A DNA stretch of 64,000 nt from Ensifer canadensis. GTDB taxonomy: Bacteria; Pseudomonadota; Alphaproteobacteria; Rhizobiales; Rhizobiaceae. Both the position numbers and the translations under genes were made by a program. Under the pieces are notes generated by a model. It worked only from the letters and a program-made list of their open reading frames with translations. It searched no databases and was not told the origin of the DNA. Positions within the stretch are counted from its first letter, which is position 1. Each line of letters starts with the position of its first letter. The stretch lies in the NCBI RefSeq assembly GCF_017488845.2, contig NZ_CP083373.1, forward strand, positions 718,208-782,207. Reading direction: 5' to 3'. Positions 60,825 through 64,000 of the stretch are shown here, in pieces.

Positions 60825-61301
60825 ATGGCAACATCTTACGACTACGCACCGCTGTTCCGCTCGAGCATCGGCTTCGATCGGATCTTCAATCTTTTGGAAG
60901 ACGCGCAGCGCGGCCGCTCGATCAGCGACTGGCCGCCCTATGACATCGTCAAGACCGGCGAGGACAGCTACCGGATTTCGATCGCAGTGGCCGGCTTCGC
61001 GCAGGACGATCTTGACTTGACCTTTCAGTCCAACCTGCTGACCGTGACCGGCAAGAGGCAGGAACCTTCCACGGACGGCTATCTGCATCGTGGCATTGCC
61101 GGCCGCCCGTTTGAACACCGGTTTGAGCTTGCCGACCATGTCAAGGTGACTGGCGCGGATCTGAAGAACGGTCTTCTGTCCATCGATCTCGTTCGAGAAA
61201 TCCCAGAAGCACTGAAGCCGAGGAAAATCTCCATCCAGAGCGAACCATCTCTGGCGCCATCAACCGCTCCGGCACAAATCAAAGCGGACAAGGCTGCTTG
61301 A
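60825..61301 (+). CDS. Small heat-shock protein (Hsp20/IbpA family)
   Basis: 158 residues: short N-terminal arm (YAPLFRSSIGFDRIFNLLED), alpha-crystallin domain (about 35-125, YDIVKTGEDSYRISIAVAGF, FEHRFELADHVKVTGADLKNGLLSIDLVRE), and a C-terminal extension with RKISI. Holdase that binds unfolding proteins. ATG 60825 is chosen, with AGGAGG eight bases upstream. Confidence 0.93.
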   Translation: MATSYDYAPLFRSSIGFDRIFNLLEDAQRGRSISDWPPYDIVKTGEDSYRISIAVAGFAQDDLDLTFQSNLLTVTGKRQEPSTDGYLHRGIAGRPFEHRFELADHVKVTGADLKNGLLSIDLVREIPEALKPRKISIQSEPSLAPSTAPAQIKADKAA

Positions 61302-61367
61302 GAAGCTGTGAGGGGGCGCCGATGCGTCGGCGCCCTATGACACTTCGGGTCAGGAAGGAGAGAGACG

Positions 61368-61667
61368 ATGAAACCCGATATGTTCAAAGAGCCCGTATCC
61401 ATTCTTGTTGGCCTCGGTTTTCCCGCAGAGGTTCGCAGCGTCCTCGAGGCCTACCGCTATCTCTCCGAGTGTCCGACGTCACTCAGAGACACGGCACATT
61501 CTATTGCGTTAAGGGCATGTGGAGCCGCGCTTCGCGGCGAGATAGAAGCAGAGACCGCGCGTGGCTTGTTCGCGGCCTTTGCAGAGAAACACGATGTGCT
61601 GACGCCGGACACCAAATCCATCGTTGCGTTTCGCCTGCCGCGCGATAGAGATCCGCACGTGCGTTGA
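61368..61667 (+). CDS. DUF982 domain protein
   Basis: 99 residues: FKEPVSILVGLGFPAEVRSVLEAYRYLSECPTSLRDTAHSIALRACGAALRGEIEAETARGLFAAFAEK, the DUF982 pattern found in rhizobia. Function unknown. GGAGAGAG upstream of the ATG. Close behind hsp20 and overlapped by the next small gene's region, so probably stress co-regulated. Confidence 0.85.
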   Translation: MKPDMFKEPVSILVGLGFPAEVRSVLEAYRYLSECPTSLRDTAHSIALRACGAALRGEIEAETARGLFAAFAEKHDVLTPDTKSIVAFRLPRDRDPHVR

Positions 61668-61675
61668 GTGGCCCA

Positions 61676-61957
61676 ATGATCCACAAGACTTTGGAAAACG
61701 CGGTCAACGATGCGATGACGAAAGGACCAACAGTTCTGGCCTTGCAAGGTCTGGCGTTTCAACGGCCAATCGACGTTGTGATGGCACCCGCACTTTCTGT
61801 CGATGACAAGCGCGCGATCCTCGCTGCCTGGGCTTCGGACTATTACGCGATAGACTCACAACCGGCCCTGCGTCAAATTCCAGGAACACCTGAACCGGTC
61901 CTTATTGACGAGGTTCAGCGCGCTTTGGCAGAACTCGATTGTCGTTACCAAACCTGA
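61676..61957 (+). CDS. Hypothetical protein, 93 residues
   Basis: Starts 9 bp after the DUF982 stop, so likely co-transcribed. A helical N-terminus (IHKTLENAVNDAMTKG) and a C-terminal acidic part (PEPVLIDEVQRALAELD). No family recognised. Confidence 0.65.
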   Translation: MIHKTLENAVNDAMTKGPTVLALQGLAFQRPIDVVMAPALSVDDKRAILAAWASDYYAIDSQPALRQIPGTPEPVLIDEVQRALAELDCRYQT

Positions 61958-62300
61958 CCGCATTTCCAGGAGGGGAGCCAGTAGCGACGAGGAAGGGCTC
62001 TCAGCTCCGTCGAAGAAACATGGATGAACAGCCGAGAATAGCCGAAACGCAGTCGCTCCTCGCCACCATGGTGCCGTCGGGTGCTGGCCAACCCGAAACC
62101 TGAGCACGCGGTGGCGGTCGAAGAAACGTCCCCGACTTTGATGCCCCATCACATGAGAGGTGACGCCCGCCAGCGTGGGGTGGGTCCTCGAGTAGATCGG
62201 GACCACCATTGGCTGCGAGCGTAAATGATCGGCGCATTGCTATTGCACCTCGGCACCATCTTGCCGATGGACTCGCATGAGGGCCTTCTCACCGAACGTT
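61958..62300. other. Gap between convergent genes
   Basis: About 340 bp; no gene or structure recognised. Confidence 0.4.
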
Positions 62301-63344
62301 TCAGCTAGGCAGGAAGCCGTGCGTACGGAACCAAGCCACTTCATCACGCAGGGTCTCGATCACCGGCCGGAACTCCAGACCCAATTCTCGTGTGCTCTTC
62401 GCACAATCATAGCGAGAGCGATCATTCTCCGCTGCCACCGTTTTCGCCATGGCCCAACTCAAGAGGACCGGCTTGCCAGTTATCCGAGCGTAGAGTTCAT
62501 TGCCAGCGCCGATCAGGTAAAGCAAAATGAGCGGAATGCGGCGCGTCGGTGCCTTTGCCGTGGTGGCTTGTGCGATCAAGGGTAACAAATCGGTCATGGT
62601 CATATGCTGTCCGGCGGCAAGGTAACGTTCGCCCCGTTGCCCCCGGCGGTTAGCCAGGATCATCGCCCGCGCCACATCGCGCGCATCGACCACCGAGAAG
62701 GAGCCGGGTGGAACACCGGGCAAGCGCTCGAGCGCCACGTCCAGCACCGTCTGGCCAGCCGAGGTCGGCCCGATATCCCCCGGCCCGTGCATCCAACCCG
62801 GTAGCACCATGGCCGCCCAGAAATCGGGATGTTTGTCGAGAAAATCGAGCACCACGCGGTCCGCCAGGATCTTGCTGCGATAATAATCATCGGCATCCCG
62901 CTCATCCCGCAACATGGACTCGTCTATGGTCTGTCCCTTCGCACCACGCAGTACAGCGACCGAGCTGGTATGGACGAAGCGCCGGACGCCGGCTCGATAA
63001 GCGTGATCGAGCAAGCCACGGGTTCCCGCGACATTGGCCGCGTAGAGCGCGTCCCAATGACTCCCGCCCTTGTAAGAGTCGCGGAAATAGGCCGCTGTGT
63101 GGAAAACCACGTCCACGCCCTTAAGCGCGTCAGCGAAACCCCGCACGTCGAGCATGTCGCCGGTGATGATCTCCAAATCCAGCCCGGCAAACTGCAATGT
63201 TGCTTTTTCGGGCGAGCGAACCAGCGCTCGCACGCTCCAGCCGTCGGCGATTAGTTCGCGGACCAGATTGTTGCCAAGGAGGCCGGTTGCGCCCGTCACG
63301 AAGGCAGTGGGCGCATGGGAATCATTATTGGGATAGTTCAGCAT
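62301..63344 (-). CDS. NAD-dependent epimerase/dehydratase-type SDR (extended)
   Basis: 347 residues. GATGLLGNN (near 18-26) as TGATGLLG, TAAYF, and the catalytic YYRSK (Tyr-X3-Lys) near residue 160. LPGWMHGPGD is typical of dihydroflavonol-4-reductase-like enzymes that reduce carbonyls. Divergent from a MerR gene and served by a MerR-type promoter. ATG 63344 is chosen; a longer frame would cover that promoter. Confidence 0.88.
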   Translation of the reverse strand: MLNYPNNDSHAPTAFVTGATGLLGNNLVRELIADGWSVRALVRSPEKATLQFAGLDLEIITGDMLDVRGFADALKGVDVVFHTAAYFRDSYKGGSHWDALYAANVAGTRGLLDHAYRAGVRRFVHTSSVAVLRGAKGQTIDESMLRDERDADDYYRSKILADRVVLDFLDKHPDFWAAMVLPGWMHGPGDIGPTSAGQTVLDVALERLPGVPPGSFSVVDARDVARAMILANRRGQRGERYLAAGQHMTMTDLLPLIAQATTAKAPTRRIPLILLYLIGAGNELYARITGKPVLLSWAMAKTVAAENDRSRYDCAKSTRELGLEFRPVIETLRDEVAWFRTHGFLPS

Positions 63345-63373
63345 GAAAGTGTTCCATATTTGAGGGAACACCT

Positions 63374-63404
63374 CGTATAAGGCTGGACTAAGGTCCATGG
63401 TCAA
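63374..63404 (-). promoter_or_regulatory. MerR-type promoter of the SDR gene
   Basis: Minus-strand TTGACC, a 19-bp spacer, then TATACG. The spacer contains a dyad GGACCTTAGTCC. A 19-bp spacer is the hallmark of promoters that MerR proteins activate by DNA distortion. Confidence 0.7.
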
Positions 63405-63422
63405 GAGCTTGAGGGGTGAAAT

Positions 63423-63872
63423 ATGCTGATCGGAGAATTCGCCCAGCGGACAGGGTTGAGCCAGGACACTGTCCGATTTTATGTCCGCAAAGGTCTGCTC
63501 ACGCCGCAACTCGGTGCCAAAGGTGGTCGCAATCCCTATCAGATCTTCACCGACCGGGACGCCTCGACGGTTCGGATGATCCGTTTCGCACAATCACTGG
63601 GTCTGCCACTCAAGGAGATCGCGGAGATTGCTACGGAACTCCAACGCGAGGGTTTATCGCCGGCGCGGGAAATCGAGATCATGAACATCCAGCTCGTCAA
63701 GCTTGAGCAGAAGGCAACCCAATTGGCCGAGCTGACCAATTACCTGCGGGCGAAGCGCGACTGGGTCGTATGCGGCAAGCCGGGCGATGAACCCCGATTT
63801 ACCGATGACACGCTTTGCCTAATCCAGCGCCCGGTTTCCGGCTTCAGATGCACTTCTTCAGACGCGGATTGA
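63423..63872 (+). CDS. MerR-family transcriptional regulator
   Basis: 149 residues: N-terminal MerR helix-turn-helix (LIGEFAQRTGLSQDTVRFYVRKGLL), then a dimerisation coiled coil (about 80-120). A short C-terminal domain has two Cys (VCGKPGD, TLCLI) that do not form a known metal site. Probably activates the divergent SDR gene in response to a small molecule. AGGGG upstream of the ATG. Confidence 0.88.
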   Translation: MLIGEFAQRTGLSQDTVRFYVRKGLLTPQLGAKGGRNPYQIFTDRDASTVRMIRFAQSLGLPLKEIAEIATELQREGLSPAREIEIMNIQLVKLEQKATQLAELTNYLRAKRDWVVCGKPGDEPRFTDDTLCLIQRPVSGFRCTSSDAD

Positions 63873-64000
63873 TTCCGGACAGGTTGGCTACCCCAACTCA
63901 GGGCAGCGCATTTCCACGGGCCTTTTTTCGGTGAGCGATTGCGGATATACCGCCCTTCTTTCCTGCTGTTGCAGCCTCCGAAATCTAATTTGGAAACACG
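63873..64000. other. Right end of the window
   Basis: No gene seen in the last 128 bp. Confidence 0.4.

Overview
The window looks like accessory DNA of a Rhizobiaceae bacterium (Rhizobium/Sinorhizobium/Agrobacterium group), probably on a secondary replicon. Protein families point that way: FixJ-like regulators, DUF982, Usg, a second groESL set, GcvA-type LysR, a RirA-type iron box and EcfG/RpoE2-type promoters. No replication, conjugation, rRNA, tRNA, CRISPR or intact transposase gene was seen. Genes are mostly small operons facing their own regulators, with many decayed gene remnants between them.

Layout. 1-1.5 kb: nitric oxide module (hmp partial, a truncated haemoglobin fused to a cupin, nsrR) around an NsrR box. 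1.7-15.5 kb: stress and detoxification genes (metallo-beta-lactamase fold hydrolase, SDRs, NmrA-like proteins, alpha/beta hydrolases, AhpD-like proteins, two FixJ-like response regulators, a cyclic-nucleotide-binding MscS channel). At least eight copies of an undescribed box, CCAAAC-N7-TAG, lie upstream of these genes. 16-20.4 kb: FixL-like kinase, SDR/AraC pair, single-domain receiver. 20.7-22.3 kb: GST-ArsR-SRPBCC operon with twin operators. 22.5-25.1 kb: a gene graveyard (arylsulfatase, oligopeptide ABC ATPase, adenylate cyclase and flavin oxidoreductase relics) plus two members of a small-protein family.

25.1-36.2 kb: betaine uptake and demethylation island. A glycine/proline-betaine ABC transporter, a ProC-like reductase and a TetR face a DgcA/StcD-like demethylase and a DMSP-lyase-like cupin. 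A Rieske oxygenase and its reductase follow, then a LysR. 36.5-39.2 kb: small stress-type proteins and an amidase relic. 39.3-43.1 kb: iron-siderophore ABC operon with a RirA-type box and a divergent methyltransferase. 43.7-45.2 kb: PhlG-like hydrolase and TetR sharing a perfect 16-bp-arm palindrome. 45.4-48.9 kb: BacA/SbmA-related ABC protein, small proteins and a ParE-type toxin-antitoxin pair.

49.2-57.1 kb: a cluster resembling Amadori-compound (fructosamine) catabolism: GntR/UTRA regulator, SIS deglycase, PfkB kinase, polar amino acid ABC permease and binding protein, FAD amine oxidase. An SDR follows, and a shared operator core appears at both ends of the cluster. 58-61.9 kb: heat-shock block (groESL with a degenerate CIRCE, usg, hsp20, DUF982). 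62.3-63.9 kb: epimerase-type SDR and divergent MerR with a 19-bp-spacer promoter.

All assignments come from reading the sequence by eye; no database search was run.
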